Of a DNA stretch of 11,351 nt, positions 1 to 7,712 are shown piece by piece. The notes beneath the pieces are model-generated. The model had not been told where the DNA came from. It worked only from the letters and a program-made list of their open reading frames with translations, and did no database searches. The position numbers and the translations under genes were made by a program. The first letter of the stretch is position 1, and each line of letters starts with the position of its first letter. The stretch comes from Kiritimatiellia bacterium (lineage in GTDB: Bacteria > Verrucomicrobiota > Kiritimatiellia > RFP12 > UBA1067): positions 1 through 11,351 of the forward strand of contig JAFNRY010000093.1 of the NCBI GenBank assembly GCA_017385345.1, given 5' to 3'.

Positions 1-386
1 ATTTCGAGATAGGCGCGAAAGGCGAGCGCGGCTGCCGCATGTATCTCGACGGCTCATGGCTCGACCTCGCATGGAGCGTTCCCCGCGGGGCGGACGCGGT
101 TTCGTCGCTCGATGTCAGCTATCTGCAGGAAAACTTGCTCGCGCCTGTTCTCGGCATAGCGGACCCGAGAACCGATCCGCGGATTTCGTTCGAGGGCGGC
201 GCCGGCGGCGAGGCGGCGCTCTCCGCCAAGGTCGATTCCGGCGCGGCCGATGTCGCCTTTTCCATGAACGGCGTAACGATGGCGGAAATCATGGCGATAG
301 CGGACGCCGGTTCGGTAATGCCGCCAAAATCGACGTGGTTCGAGCCGAAGCTCCGCAGCGGCCTGTTTTTGCATTTCGTGGCGTGA
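1..386 (+). CDS. DUF1015 family protein, C-terminal part (5' end outside window)
   Basis: The reading frame is open from the left edge and ends at TGA 384-386; about 127 residues are visible. The end of the protein reads MPPKSTWFEPKLRSGLF, the hallmark C-terminus of the DUF1015 family, whose full members are roughly 400 residues. Upstream are further typical elements: LDVSYLQENLLAPVLGI, then DPRTDPRISFEGG, and VDSGAADVAFSMNGVTMAEIMAIADAG. The biochemical role of DUF1015 is not established, so no function is assigned. An ATG lies at 39, but the frame continues upstream of it with family-like sequence, so it is internal. The stop overlaps the GTG of the next gene by four bases (GTGA), which suggests translational coupling. 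Family assignment is by recalled motifs. Confidence 0.85.
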   Translation, partial: FEIGAKGERGCRMYLDGSWLDLAWSVPRGADAVSSLDVSYLQENLLAPVLGIADPRTDPRISFEGGAGGEAALSAKVDSGAADVAFSMNGVTMAEIMAIADAGSVMPPKSTWFEPKLRSGLFLHFVA

Positions 387-856
387 AGCGCGGCGGCGCG
401 ATATGGCGGCCGCGCGGCATCGCGGCCCTTGTGCGGCTCATGCGATGCAAGATGCTGCGCGACAGACTGCCGCCGCGCAGGGTCGCGGCGGGCTGGGCGA
501 TAGGCATGTTCATCGGCTGCGCCGTCCCGTTCGGTTTCCAGCTCGTGGTTTCCATCCCTCTCGCGATAGCGACCAAAACGAGCAAGATAGGCGCCGTCGC
601 CGCGACCTTCATAACAAATCCCGTGACAATTTTTTTCATCTACCCCGCCCAGACAGTCGCCGTCCACAGGCTGCTTTTCGGTTCGTATCCGCGCCTTCCG
701 GAGGAGTGGACGGCCGAAGCCGTGATGGCGATGTCCGGCAGGACGGTGGCGAGTTTTCTTCTTGGCGGCGTCGCGCTCGGCGCCATTCTCGCCCCGTGCG
801 TCTATTTTTCCGTTTTGAAGGCGGTGACGGCTTTCAGGAGGCGCGCGGCGGCATGA
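383..856 (+). CDS. DUF2062 domain membrane protein
   Basis: A 157-residue protein. After a basic N-terminus (RLMRCKMLRDRLPPRRVAAG) comes the DUF2062 pattern: a small-residue-rich membrane stretch with AIGMFIGCAVPFGFQ (about residues 48-62), then a second with FITNPVTIFFIYP (about 78-90), and a third hydrophobic segment near the C-terminus (about 125-148). DUF2062 proteins are small inner-membrane proteins of unknown function, sometimes found next to glycosyltransferase or lipid genes; plsY two genes downstream fits a cell-envelope setting but proves nothing. The start is uncertain. GTG 383 overlaps the previous stop (GTGA) and is chosen for coupling, yet neither it nor the alternative ATG 440 has a clear Shine-Dalgarno. 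ATG 440 would give a 138-residue protein that still holds the whole domain. Confidence 0.82.
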   Translation: MKRGGAIWRPRGIAALVRLMRCKMLRDRLPPRRVAAGWAIGMFIGCAVPFGFQLVVSIPLAIATKTSKIGAVAATFITNPVTIFFIYPAQTVAVHRLLFGSYPRLPEEWTAEAVMAMSGRTVASFLLGGVALGAILAPCVYFSVLKAVTAFRRRAAA

Positions 857-1263
857 TTTCGCCCTCTACGATAGCGCAGATCAAAGAGCTGATGGAGCAG
901 GCTTCCGTCTTCGAGGAGGATCTGGAGGAGAGTTTCATACTCGGCGGCGGGCCCGGCGGGCAGAAGACGAACAAGACGTCGAACGTGGTGCGGCTTTCGC
1001 ACGGGCCGAGCGGAATTGCGACAAGATGCGGCGAGACGCGCAGCCGCGAAACGAACAGATGGCTCGCAAGACGCACGATCGCCGAGGCGATCCTCGAGCG
1101 CGAACACAAGCGCAAGTCGGCGGCGCGGCAGGCCGCCGAGAAGATCCGGCGCCAGAAGAGGCGGCGTAGCCGCCGCCAGAAGCAGAAGATGCTCGCGGAC
1201 AAGAAGGCGCATTCCGCGGTGAAGGCGGCGCGCCGGCGGAGATTCGATTCTACGGAGGAGTAG
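853..1263 (+). CDS. GGQ-domain release-factor-like protein (probable ribosome rescue)
   Basis: A 136-residue protein with the catalytic domain of class I peptide release factors and no codon-recognition domain. The GGQ motif is at residues 35-37 in the context GGGPGGQKTNKTSNVV, followed by RLSHGPSGIATRC and ETRSRETNRWLA, as in short bacterial release-factor-like proteins related to ArfB and mitochondrial C12orf65. The C-terminal third (about 85-132) is very rich in Arg and Lys (EKIRRQKRRRSRRQKQKM), matching the basic tail such proteins place in the empty mRNA channel. The inferred role is hydrolysis of peptidyl-tRNA on stalled ribosomes. ATG 853 overlaps the previous stop (ATGA) and has a full AGGAGG at 836-841, so the start is firm. 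It lacks the domain arrangement of RF1, RF2 and PrfH. Confidence 0.87.
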   Translation: MISPSTIAQIKELMEQASVFEEDLEESFILGGGPGGQKTNKTSNVVRLSHGPSGIATRCGETRSRETNRWLARRTIAEAILEREHKRKSAARQAAEKIRRQKRRRSRRQKQKMLADKKAHSAVKAARRRRFDSTEE

Positions 1264-1269
1264 CATACC

Positions 1270-1926
1270 ATGGGAAACGCGACTGTGTACGCATTGTGGA
1301 TTCTCGCCTCGTATCTCGCGGGCGGGATTCCGTTCGGGTTTCTGATCGGAAAGATGCGCGGGATAGACGTGCGCAAGGCCGGCTCCGGCAACATAGGGGC
1401 GACCAACGTGTTCCGCTGCGTCGGGCGCAAGTGGGGGCTGCTGGCGTTCGCGCTCGACGTGGCGAAGGGGCTGGCGCCCGTCGCGGCGGCGCGTGCGTGG
1501 GGCGGAGGCCTGCAGTATCTGCCGCTCGCGGCCGGCGGCGCGGCCGTCGCCGGCCACATGCTTACGCCCTACATGAAGTTCAAGGGCGGCAAGGGCGTAG
1601 CCACGGCGTTCGGCATGCTCATAGGCCTCGCGCCCGGACTGGTGGCGGCGGCGTTCGCCCTTTTCTGCGCCGTCTTCGCCGTTTCGAACTACATTTCGCT
1701 CGCCAGCTGCTCCGCGGCCGCGTTCCTCGCGGTCGCCGTGTGGATTCCCGTCCCGTTCTGCGCCGTGCACGGCGGCCTTCCCTTCAAAATCTTCGTCACC
1801 GCCGTCGCCGCTTTTGTCGTCTGGAAGCACCGCTCCAACATTGCGCGTCTCGCGAACGGAACGGAAAATAAGATATACCTCCGGCATCGCGGCGGATCCG
1901 GGGCGGGCGGAGCCACGGAGAAATGA
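1270..1926 (+). CDS. plsY: glycerol-3-phosphate acyltransferase PlsY
   Basis: A 218-residue polytopic inner-membrane enzyme that transfers an acyl group from acyl-phosphate to glycerol-3-phosphate, making lysophosphatidic acid, the first committed step of phospholipid synthesis. All three PlsY signature loops are visible: AGSGNIGATNVFR (37-49), GHMLTPYMKFKGGKGVAT (95-112, with the phosphate-binding Gly-rich loop) and KHRSNIARLANGTE (186-199). The N-terminus SYLAGGIPFGFLIG is also typical. Length is slightly above the usual 190-215 because of a Gly-rich tail of about 15 residues. A strong GGAGGAG at 1254-1260, nine bases before the ATG, overlaps the end of the preceding gene, so the start is well supported. 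The stop overlaps the miaB start (ATGA). A PlsX partner is not in the window. Confidence 0.97.
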   Translation: MGNATVYALWILASYLAGGIPFGFLIGKMRGIDVRKAGSGNIGATNVFRCVGRKWGLLAFALDVAKGLAPVAAARAWGGGLQYLPLAAGGAAVAGHMLTPYMKFKGGKGVATAFGMLIGLAPGLVAAAFALFCAVFAVSNYISLASCSAAAFLAVAVWIPVPFCAVHGGLPFKIFVTAVAAFVVWKHRSNIARLANGTENKIYLRHRGGSGAGGATEK

Positions 1927-3251
1927 AGTTCCGCGTCCATACGTACGGCTGCCAGATGAACGTCCGCGATTCCGAGGCGATCGAGGCGCTCATGATCGCG
2001 GCGGGATTCGAAAAGTCCGCGGGGGAGGACGACGCCGACGTCGTCATAGTGAACAGCTGCACCGTCCGCGAAAAAGCGGAGGAGAAGGCGATCGGGAAAG
2101 CCGGCAATCTCGTGGCCGCGGGAAAGATCGCGGGGCTCGCCGGCTGTGCGGTGCAGCGTCTCGGCGAAAAGGTGTTCAAGCGGTTGCCAGGGCTCGATTT
2201 TGCCGTCGGACCGCGCGCAATCGGGCTTATACCGAAGATCGTGGCGGACGGCCGCTATCCGAGGCTTGAACTGGGCGACGAAGGCATGGGGGCGGCGCTT
2301 TCGTCGCACGTCGAAGGCGGATGGCGCTCGTTCGTCACCGTCCTCGCGGGATGCGACAATCGCTGCAGCTACTGCATTGTGCCGGACGTGCGCGGGCACG
2401 AGTATTCGAGGCCGGCGGCGGAAATCGTCGCCGAGATATCGGCGCTCGCGCGGCGCGGCGTGAAGGAGGTGTGCCTGCTCGGGCAGAGCGTGCTGCGCTA
2501 TGGAAGGCGGAACGCCGCCTGGCCCGCGGACGCGCCGTCCGGTCCAGCCGGATTCTCCGAGCCGTTCCCGCGTCTGCTGGAGGCCGTTTCCGCGATAGAC
2601 GGCATCGAGCGGATCCGTTTTACTTCCGCTTATCCGAAGGGCTGCACCGCCGAACTCGTGCGCGCGTTCCGCGAATTCCCCAAGGTGTGCCGGCATCTGC
2701 ATCTTCCGGTGCAGTCCGGGAGCGACAGGGTGCTGGCCTCCATGGGGCGCGGCTACACGCGCGCGGAGTATCTCGAGGCCGTGGCCGCGCTGCGCTCGTT
2801 CGATCCGGAGTTCGCCGTCACGACCGACGTCATCGTCGGCTATCCCGGGGAGACGGAGGAGGATTTCGAGGCGACGAGGTCGCTCATGGACGAGGCCGGA
2901 TTCGACAATTCGTTCATCTTCAAGTATTCGCCGCGTCCCGGAACGCGCAGCGCCGCGATGCCGGACGACGTGCCGAAGGAGGAAAAGGAGCGGCGCGATC
3001 AGGTTCTTCTCGCCGACCAGGAGCGCAGAGGGCTGGAGCGGAACTCGCGGCTCTGCGGGACGGTGCGGCGCGTTCTTTGCGAAGGCAGGTCGAAGCGCAA
3101 TGCCGGTAGACTTTCGGGCCGCGACTCCGGCAACAGAATCGTAGTGTGGGATGGAGAACCCGGTTCGATGCGCGACGGCGAGGCCGTGGACGTGCGGATA
3201 ACCGGGGCGCTGGCGCAGACCCTCGTCGGCGAAGCCGTCACTCCCGCTTGA
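1923..3251 (+). CDS. miaB: tRNA-2-methylthio-N6-dimethylallyladenosine synthase MiaB
   Basis: A 442-residue radical SAM methylthiotransferase that adds a methylthio group to i6A37 of tRNAs reading UNN codons. The N-terminal UPF0004 domain opens with HTYGCQMN and carries three cluster cysteines (C10, C46 in VNSCTVRE, C75 in AGCAVQR). The radical SAM core has CDNRCSYC with C144, C148 and C151 binding the second 4Fe-4S cluster, followed by VPDVRG. The later parts LLGQSV, RIRFTSAYPKG, HLPVQSGSDRVL, VTTDVIVGYPGETEEDF and FKYSPRPGTRSA are all family landmarks. A C-terminal TRAM domain (about 375-440) ends the protein. YGCQMN separates it from RimO and MtaB. The start overlaps the plsY stop, with GGAG at 1909-1912. 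It is the last gene of the operon and its 3' end overlaps the opposing ABC permease gene by 14 bases. Confidence 0.97.
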   Translation: MKFRVHTYGCQMNVRDSEAIEALMIAAGFEKSAGEDDADVVIVNSCTVREKAEEKAIGKAGNLVAAGKIAGLAGCAVQRLGEKVFKRLPGLDFAVGPRAIGLIPKIVADGRYPRLELGDEGMGAALSSHVEGGWRSFVTVLAGCDNRCSYCIVPDVRGHEYSRPAAEIVAEISALARRGVKEVCLLGQSVLRYGRRNAAWPADAPSGPAGFSEPFPRLLEAVSAIDGIERIRFTSAYPKGCTAELVRAFREFPKVCRHLHLPVQSGSDRVLASMGRGYTRAEYLEAVAALRSFDPEFAVTTDVIVGYPGETEEDFEATRSLMDEAGFDNSFIFKYSPRPGTRSAAMPDDVPKEEKERRDQVLLADQERRGLERNSRLCGTVRRVLCEGRSKRNAGRLSGRDSGNRIVVWDGEPGSMRDGEAVDVRITGALAQTLVGEAVTPA

Positions 3252-4500
3252 CCGCCATCGCGAGTCCTGCGAGCAGCGAGAACAGCGCCGGGTAGGCGAT
3301 GAAGCCCGCCGCGCAGGCGCGCAGCGCTTCGTCCAAAGGTATCGTCTCCCTGCTTTCAAGCGCCGCGACCGGATGGAAGGCGTTCAGAGGCGAAAGCGCC
3401 GCCTCCGAAACGAGGGCGAGATCCAGCCCGAGCCGTTCCGCCTTTGTCGCCGTCAGCGGGTCGATCGAGCCTTCCACCGCCGCCGGCGCCATGACCGACA
3501 TCGCGAGAAGCGCCATCGTGCAGAAGACGGCGACGCTTCTGCCGAAGCAGGCCCCGAGGAAAACGCCAATCGACAGCGCCATGCAAAGCACGGCGGAAAG
3601 GACAATCCACGCGCGCGCCGCGTTCCCCGCGAAAGTTCCGTCCTCTTCGAGCAGGCGCAGGTCGTTGCGGGGCGACAGCGTCGCGCCTATCCTGCCGTTG
3701 TTGCGGAATTCCAGCGTTCCCGGCGCCGTCGAGGCTCCGCCCTCCGGCTTTCGCGAAAGAGGGACGCGCGCTTCCGTCTTGTTCATGCCGCCGATTTCGC
3801 CTTCCGCGCCGCCGAAGCGGAACGTGCCGGCCATCTTTTCGAGCCGTCCGAACGCGTCGATGAACCTACAGCGCACGGCGAGTCTCGCGCCGTCGCCGCC
3901 GGCCGGCGCCGGAAAGTTCCAGACGGCCGTTTCCCCCGGCGCCACGGTCTGCATCTTCGACTTTGCGAATTCTTCGAGATACCGCAGCGTCTGCATTTTG
4001 CCGGCCTGCTCCGCCTTTTCGCGGAAGTCGGCGTATTTTTCGCAATATTCTTCGTAGAGCCTGCGCGCCTCGTTCGAAGGGCTTTCCAGAACCGGCGGGT
4101 ACGCCCTGTCGCACGGCAGAGACGGCCCGGTGCGCCAGGCGAGTATCGCGCAGCAGGCGGCGAGGACGGCCGAGCCGCACATGGCGAGCGCGGCTATCCG
4201 CGCGGCGGCGAGGACGGCGAGGCGCACGGGGCGTATGGCCGAAAGCTGCAGCCGCTTCTCTTCGCGTTCGCGGGCAAGCGATCCGGCCGCGGCCGCCGAA
4301 AGCGAGACGAGAACGATAGCGAATGCGGAGCCGAGAGCGTACCGCGCGTCTATCGCGGCCGCATTGTCCGCCGTGCCGCCCCCTGCGATGCGCGGCAGAG
4401 CCGCCATCCAGCCGAGCGCCGCGACCGCCAGAAGCGCCGCCGCCTTCGACCGGACCAGCGATCTCCACTCGAGCAGAAATGCCGACGCGAACGCTTTCAC
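3238..4500 (-). CDS. ABC-2 type transporter permease with large extracytoplasmic domain
   Basis: A 420-residue membrane protein, last gene of the minus-strand operon. Hydrophobic segments lie at about 17-36, 55-76, 93-122, 294-318, 322-344 and 393-416. Between the third and fourth lies a hydrophilic region of about 170 residues (123-293); with positive-inside logic (REREEKR after segment 2) it faces the periplasm. It holds a helical, charged part (SNEARRLYEEYCEKYADFR) followed by likely beta structure. This layout resembles ABC-2 permeases of the NosY/ABC2_membrane_2 kind with an extracellular insertion. The GTG start overlaps the stop of the ATPase gene (GTGA) and has GGAG eight bases upstream, so it is coupled to the ATPase and surely works with it. 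The substrate is unknown. Confidence 0.83.
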   Translation of the reverse strand: MKAFASAFLLEWRSLVRSKAAALLAVAALGWMAALPRIAGGGTADNAAAIDARYALGSAFAIVLVSLSAAAAGSLAREREEKRLQLSAIRPVRLAVLAAARIAALAMCGSAVLAACCAILAWRTGPSLPCDRAYPPVLESPSNEARRLYEEYCEKYADFREKAEQAGKMQTLRYLEEFAKSKMQTVAPGETAVWNFPAPAGGDGARLAVRCRFIDAFGRLEKMAGTFRFGGAEGEIGGMNKTEARVPLSRKPEGGASTAPGTLEFRNNGRIGATLSPRNDLRLLEEDGTFAGNAARAWIVLSAVLCMALSIGVFLGACFGRSVAVFCTMALLAMSVMAPAAVEGSIDPLTATKAERLGLDLALVSEAALSPLNAFHPVAALESRETIPLDEALRACAAGFIAYPALFSLLAGLAMAVKRE

Positions 4501-5255
4501 TTCAGAAACTCCGCGACTTCGAATCCGCGCCCTTCGCCGACTTTGGCGAGAAAATATTTTTCAAGCGATCCGCCAGTTGCGGAAACGTCCTCTTCCGCGA
4601 TCTTCCGCCCGCCGTCGAGTATGCAGACGCGGTCGCACATGTCCTGCGCGTCCGCCAGAAGATGCGACGTCGTCAGAACCGTCATGCCGGCGGAGGAGAG
4701 CGTCTTGACGAGAGTCTTGACTTCGTTCGTGGAGACCGGGTCGAGGCCGCTTGTCGGCTCGTCCAGCACCAGCAGCTCCGGCCTGCCCACGAGGGCGCAC
4801 GATAGTGCGACGCGGCGCGCCATCCCTTTGGAAAACCCACCGACGGCGCGGTCCGCCGCCGATTCCAGCCCCGTCATCGCCAGCAGCTGGCCGGCGCGTT
4901 CCTTCGCGACGCGCCTGTCTATCGAACATAGCCCCGCGTAGTACATCAGCGTCTCGCGGGCGGTCAGGAACGGATGCAGCCAGCTCAGTTCCGGCAGATA
5001 ACCGAGGCGGCGGCGCGCTTCGACCGATCGCGGCGGCAGGCCGGAGAGCGATACTTTGCCCTCGTCGGGCCTCAGTAGCCCGAGAATCATCTTTATGGTC
5101 GTCGATTTCCCGCTTCCGTTCGGTCCGAGCAGCCCGTATACGCTGCCTTTGCGCACTTCGAGATCGAGGGACGAGACCGCCTTCACGGTCGGTCTTCCCC
5201 AGAAGTCTTTGAAGGTTTTTGAAATCCCTTCGAGTTTTATGGCCGGTTCTTCCAT
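4497..5255 (-). CDS. ABC transporter ATP-binding protein (ABC-2 exporter type)
   Basis: A 252-residue ATPase that powers the flanking permeases. Visible motifs: Walker A GPNGSGKS (44-51), the degenerate Q-loop region LGYLPE typical of the CcmA/ABC-2 subfamily (84-89), signature GGFSKGMARR (139-148), Walker B LLVLDE (161-166) followed by PTSGLDP, and the switch histidine in TTSH (H198). The family covers exporters of drugs, lipids, polysaccharides and also non-transport regulators; nothing here fixes the substrate. The frame stays open further upstream to about 5465, but ATG 5255 is chosen because the family N-terminus begins here, GGAG lies eight bases before it, and the upstream permease stops just one base before it. 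Its own stop overlaps the GTG of the second permease. Confidence 0.95.
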   Translation of the reverse strand: MEEPAIKLEGISKTFKDFWGRPTVKAVSSLDLEVRKGSVYGLLGPNGSGKSTTIKMILGLLRPDEGKVSLSGLPPRSVEARRRLGYLPELSWLHPFLTARETLMYYAGLCSIDRRVAKERAGQLLAMTGLESAADRAVGGFSKGMARRVALSCALVGRPELLVLDEPTSGLDPVSTNEVKTLVKTLSSAGMTVLTTSHLLADAQDMCDRVCILDGGRKIAEEDVSATGGSLEKYFLAKVGEGRGFEVAEFLK

Positions 5256-5256
5256 G

Positions 5257-6180
5257 TCATTGTCTCCGGTCCGCGTCGCCGCTTCTGGCGAAACGGACTC
5301 CGATTGCCGCGAAAGCGGCGATGAAGGGGATTGAAACGGCTGCGGCGGCGAGGAAGAATTTCCATGGGACGCTGCCGCCGCCGGCGAGGGCTCCTGCGGC
5401 GTATCTGTTGCCGGCGGCCGGAAGCGACACGAGGAACAGGACGCCGCACAGCGTCGCGGCGACATTTCCCTTGAAGCGCATCGAGAATGCGGCCGCCGCG
5501 GATGTCATGACCGCGGCGTGGAAGAGCAGCATCAGCGCCGCGGGGATCGTTTTGAGCGCGGAGAGAGCGATGCGCGCGTCCAGTCCCGCCGCGGGGAGGA
5601 GCGCGGCGCACGCGGCGGTTCCGGCGGCGCACGCGCACGGCGTGAGCAGCATGGCCGTTCTCGCGAACCTGATCCTCTTGAATCTGTTCAGGGCGGCGGC
5701 CGCCGCCATCGGCAGAACGGCCGAGACCGCGATCGCGAGAAGGGCCGGTTTCCAGATTCTCGCTATGTCGCCGGAGGGCGCGGCGACGGCGCTGCCGGCC
5801 TCCATCCCGAGCACCGCCGTGCAAGCCGTCGCCGCGAGAGCGGCCGCCGTCGCCGCGCAGCCGCAGAAACATCCCGCCGTCTTTGAAAGAAAAAAACATC
5901 TCCTCGACACCGGCCGGGCCAGCGCCATCTGCATCGTCCCGGACTCGATTTCCCTCCTGAACGCCTTGATCGTGCAGAACACGCCAGACGCGCAGACCGA
6001 TACGAGAAATATGGAAAGGCCAGCGTCGCGCGCCATGCGGGCCGGTTCCCCGAACTGGTGGATGTGGAAGACGCACGAAAGGGCGACGGCCGCGATCGAG
6101 CCGGACGCCAAGAGAATCGAAAGCGGGTCGGACATGGTTTCAAGCATGGCCGCCCGCGCTATCGCCCGCCAGGGTTTCAT
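5257..6180 (-). CDS. ABC-2 type transporter permease
   Basis: A 307-residue membrane protein with hydrophobic segments at about 20-39, 54-71, 103-126, 144-164, 176-198, 210-233, 239-255 and 274-294. The cytoplasmic loop REIESGTMQMALARPVSRR (76-94) is the characteristic ABC-2 permease element, equivalent to EIESGTIxxLLxxPxSRxxF in NosY-like and Cu-processing permeases. It is rich in Ala and Cys (for example CFCGC at 104-108), which is unusual but may only reflect composition. It lies one base upstream of the ATPase start and seven bases downstream of the repeat-motif gene, so it is in the same operon. No clear Shine-Dalgarno precedes ATG 6180; the internal Met at residue 12 is a possible alternative start. 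It probably pairs with the second permease as a heterodimer. Confidence 0.85.
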   Translation of the reverse strand: MKPWRAIARAAMLETMSDPLSILLASGSIAAVALSCVFHIHQFGEPARMARDAGLSIFLVSVCASGVFCTIKAFRREIESGTMQMALARPVSRRCFFLSKTAGCFCGCAATAAALAATACTAVLGMEAGSAVAAPSGDIARIWKPALLAIAVSAVLPMAAAAALNRFKRIRFARTAMLLTPCACAAGTAACAALLPAAGLDARIALSALKTIPAALMLLFHAAVMTSAAAAFSMRFKGNVAATLCGVLFLVSLPAAGNRYAAGALAGGGSVPWKFFLAAAAVSIPFIAAFAAIGVRFARSGDADRRQ

Positions 6181-6187
6181 CGGCGTA

Positions 6188-7129
6188 TCAGAACCAGGAC
6201 ACGGACCAATCCGCGTAGAGCAGCCATCCGAGCAGGCCCATCGCCGCGCAGGCGACGGCCTGGAGGACGGTGTCGGCGGCGAGCAGCGTCGGGGAGACGT
6301 TCTTGACGCCGTCTGCAGCGGACTTGGGAGCGGCGGACGCGGTCGTGTCGAGATCCGGAATATCCTCTATTTCCGGTATGTCGGTGTTCTCTCCGCCGTT
6401 GGAGTCCGCGGCCGCCGGCGCCGCGCCCGGTCTTTTGACGGAGAACTTGCCTCCCGGGCGCACCGGCGCGCCGGGTCTGGATATTTTGAGCGTCTTGCGC
6501 TGCGTTAGCGTTTCGCCGTCGCTTTCGGCGGCCGCCGGCGCCGAGCCCGCGCGCGACACCGATTTGAGCTTCGACGAAGCCGAGGCCGAGCCTATTCCGT
6601 CGGGCCTTTTGATGCGGATCGTCTTTATGGGCGAGGCGTCGTTCTTCACCGGTGCCGCGCCGAGCGCCTGCGAAAGGGAGATTCTCGACGTGCGCGACTT
6701 CGAAGCCTCCTTCTGCTCGTCCGTAAGCGCCTGGTCCGCGATGATTCCGGTCTTGTGCAGAATGGCCTGCTGGGGGATCTGCTGGGTGACGCTTTTGAGC
6801 CTCTGCGTGATCTTCTTCAGGTCTTCGAGCGCGCTCGTCGCCGGCTTCGCTTCCGGAGCGGCCGGAGCGTGGGCCGTCTGCGCCGCCGGAGCGTGGGCGG
6901 ACTGCGGCGCGGCGGCCGCCGCGACGGGAATGGCCGGCTTCTTGAGCAGCGACGAGCCGGGACGCGCGCCGCCCATGCCGGGCTTGCGGATGACGGGCTT
7001 CAGCTTGAGGGTCGAGGCGTGCTCCGCCGCCGCGCCGGAGAGCGGATTCACCGCCGGCGGCCTGGCCGCGCTTATCGGCGACCTCGTCACTATCGTCTTC
7101 GCTTCTTCGTTGCCCTGTTCTTCTGCCAT
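6188..7129 (-). CDS. unrecognised protein with recurring basic TxKxxRPG motifs and C-terminal membrane anchor
   Basis: I do not recognise a named family. The 313-residue protein is low in complexity, rich in Ala, Pro, Ser and Lys, and probably disordered up to residue 280. A short basic motif recurs: TLKLKPVIRKPG (40-51), TIRIKRPDG (170-178), TLKISRPGAP (213-222) and KFSVKRPGAAP (228-238), with a looser KTIVTRSPI at 11-19. A central charged part (100-150, LEDLKKITQRLKSV) may form a helix, an acidic stretch IPEIEDIPDLD lies at 251-261, and one membrane helix (about 283-304) ends the protein. The likely topology is a tail-anchored protein with a long cytoplasmic domain. AGGAGGGGG eight to nine bases before ATG 7129 supports the start. 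It sits 19 bases after frr and 7 bases before an ABC permease. Confidence 0.8.
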   Translation of the reverse strand: MAEEQGNEEAKTIVTRSPISAARPPAVNPLSGAAAEHASTLKLKPVIRKPGMGGARPGSSLLKKPAIPVAAAAAPQSAHAPAAQTAHAPAAPEAKPATSALEDLKKITQRLKSVTQQIPQQAILHKTGIIADQALTDEQKEASKSRTSRISLSQALGAAPVKNDASPIKTIRIKRPDGIGSASASSKLKSVSRAGSAPAAAESDGETLTQRKTLKISRPGAPVRPGGKFSVKRPGAAPAAADSNGGENTDIPEIEDIPDLDTTASAAPKSAADGVKNVSPTLLAADTVLQAVACAAMGLLGWLLYADWSVSWF

Positions 7130-7148
7130 CGCTTCCCCCTCCTCTTTC

Positions 7149-7712
7149 TCAGACCGCCATCGTCTCGGCCTCTTTGGCCTTGAGTTCCGCGTCTATTCTG
7201 GCGATTCCCGCGTCGGTGGCCTTCTGGATCTTTTCCAGCGCCGTCTTGAGGTCGTCTTCGGAAATCTTCTTGTCCTTTTCAAGCTTCTTCGCCGCGTCGT
7301 TCGCGTCGCGCCTCACGTTGCGCATCGCCACCTTCTGCGCCTCCGCCTGGCCCTTGGCGACTTTCACTATCTCCTTGCGGCGCTCTTCGTTGAGCTCCGG
7401 CACGGTGATGCGGAGAACCTTGCCGTCCGTCTGCGGGGTGACGCCGAGATTGGCCGCGAGAATCGCCTTGTTCATCTCCGCGAGCACGGTCGGGTCGAAA
7501 GGAGTTATCTTGATCTGCCGCGGCTCGGGGGTCGAAATCGTGCCGAGGTTCTTTATCGGCGTCGGGCAGCCGTAGTAATCGACCTTGATGCCGTCCACCA
7601 TCGCCGGATTCGCCTTGCCCGTGCGCAACCCCGCGAACTGCGCTTTCAGCGCGTCGAAACTTTTGCCTATCTTGGCGTTGGCGTCGTCGAGTATTTCGTT
7701 TATCGTTTCCAT
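7149..7712 (-). CDS. frr: ribosome recycling factor
   Basis: A 187-residue protein, the normal length for RRF, which with EF-G splits post-termination ribosomes into subunits. Landmarks: FAGLRTGKANPAMVDGIKVDYYG (26-48), the hinge and domain II region GTISTPEPRQIKITPFD (57-73), and the long C-terminal helix with VPELNEERRKEIVKVAKGQAE and RNVRRDANDAAKKLEKDKKISEDD. ATG 7712 lies inside the pyrH 3' end (13-base overlap) and is preceded by AGGAAG at a normal distance. The pyrH-frr order is widespread in bacteria; the usual rpsB-tsf genes ahead of pyrH are missing here. Confidence 0.98.
   Translation of the reverse strand: METINEILDDANAKIGKSFDALKAQFAGLRTGKANPAMVDGIKVDYYGCPTPIKNLGTISTPEPRQIKITPFDPTVLAEMNKAILAANLGVTPQTDGKVLRITVPELNEERRKEIVKVAKGQAEAQKVAMRNVRRDANDAAKKLEKDKKISEDDLKTALEKIQKATDAGIARIDAELKAKEAETMAV

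Noticed and set aside
1689..3359. Long minus-strand open frame of 556 codons over plsY and miaB
   Set aside because: It is antisense to two unmistakable genes, is rich in Arg, His and Ala as expected for a GC-rich shadow frame, and shows no family motif.
5256..5465. N-terminal extension of the ABC ATPase
   Set aside because: It would overlap the permease gene by about 200 bases and is a Ser/Pro-rich shadow; ATG 5255 has a good ribosome binding site.
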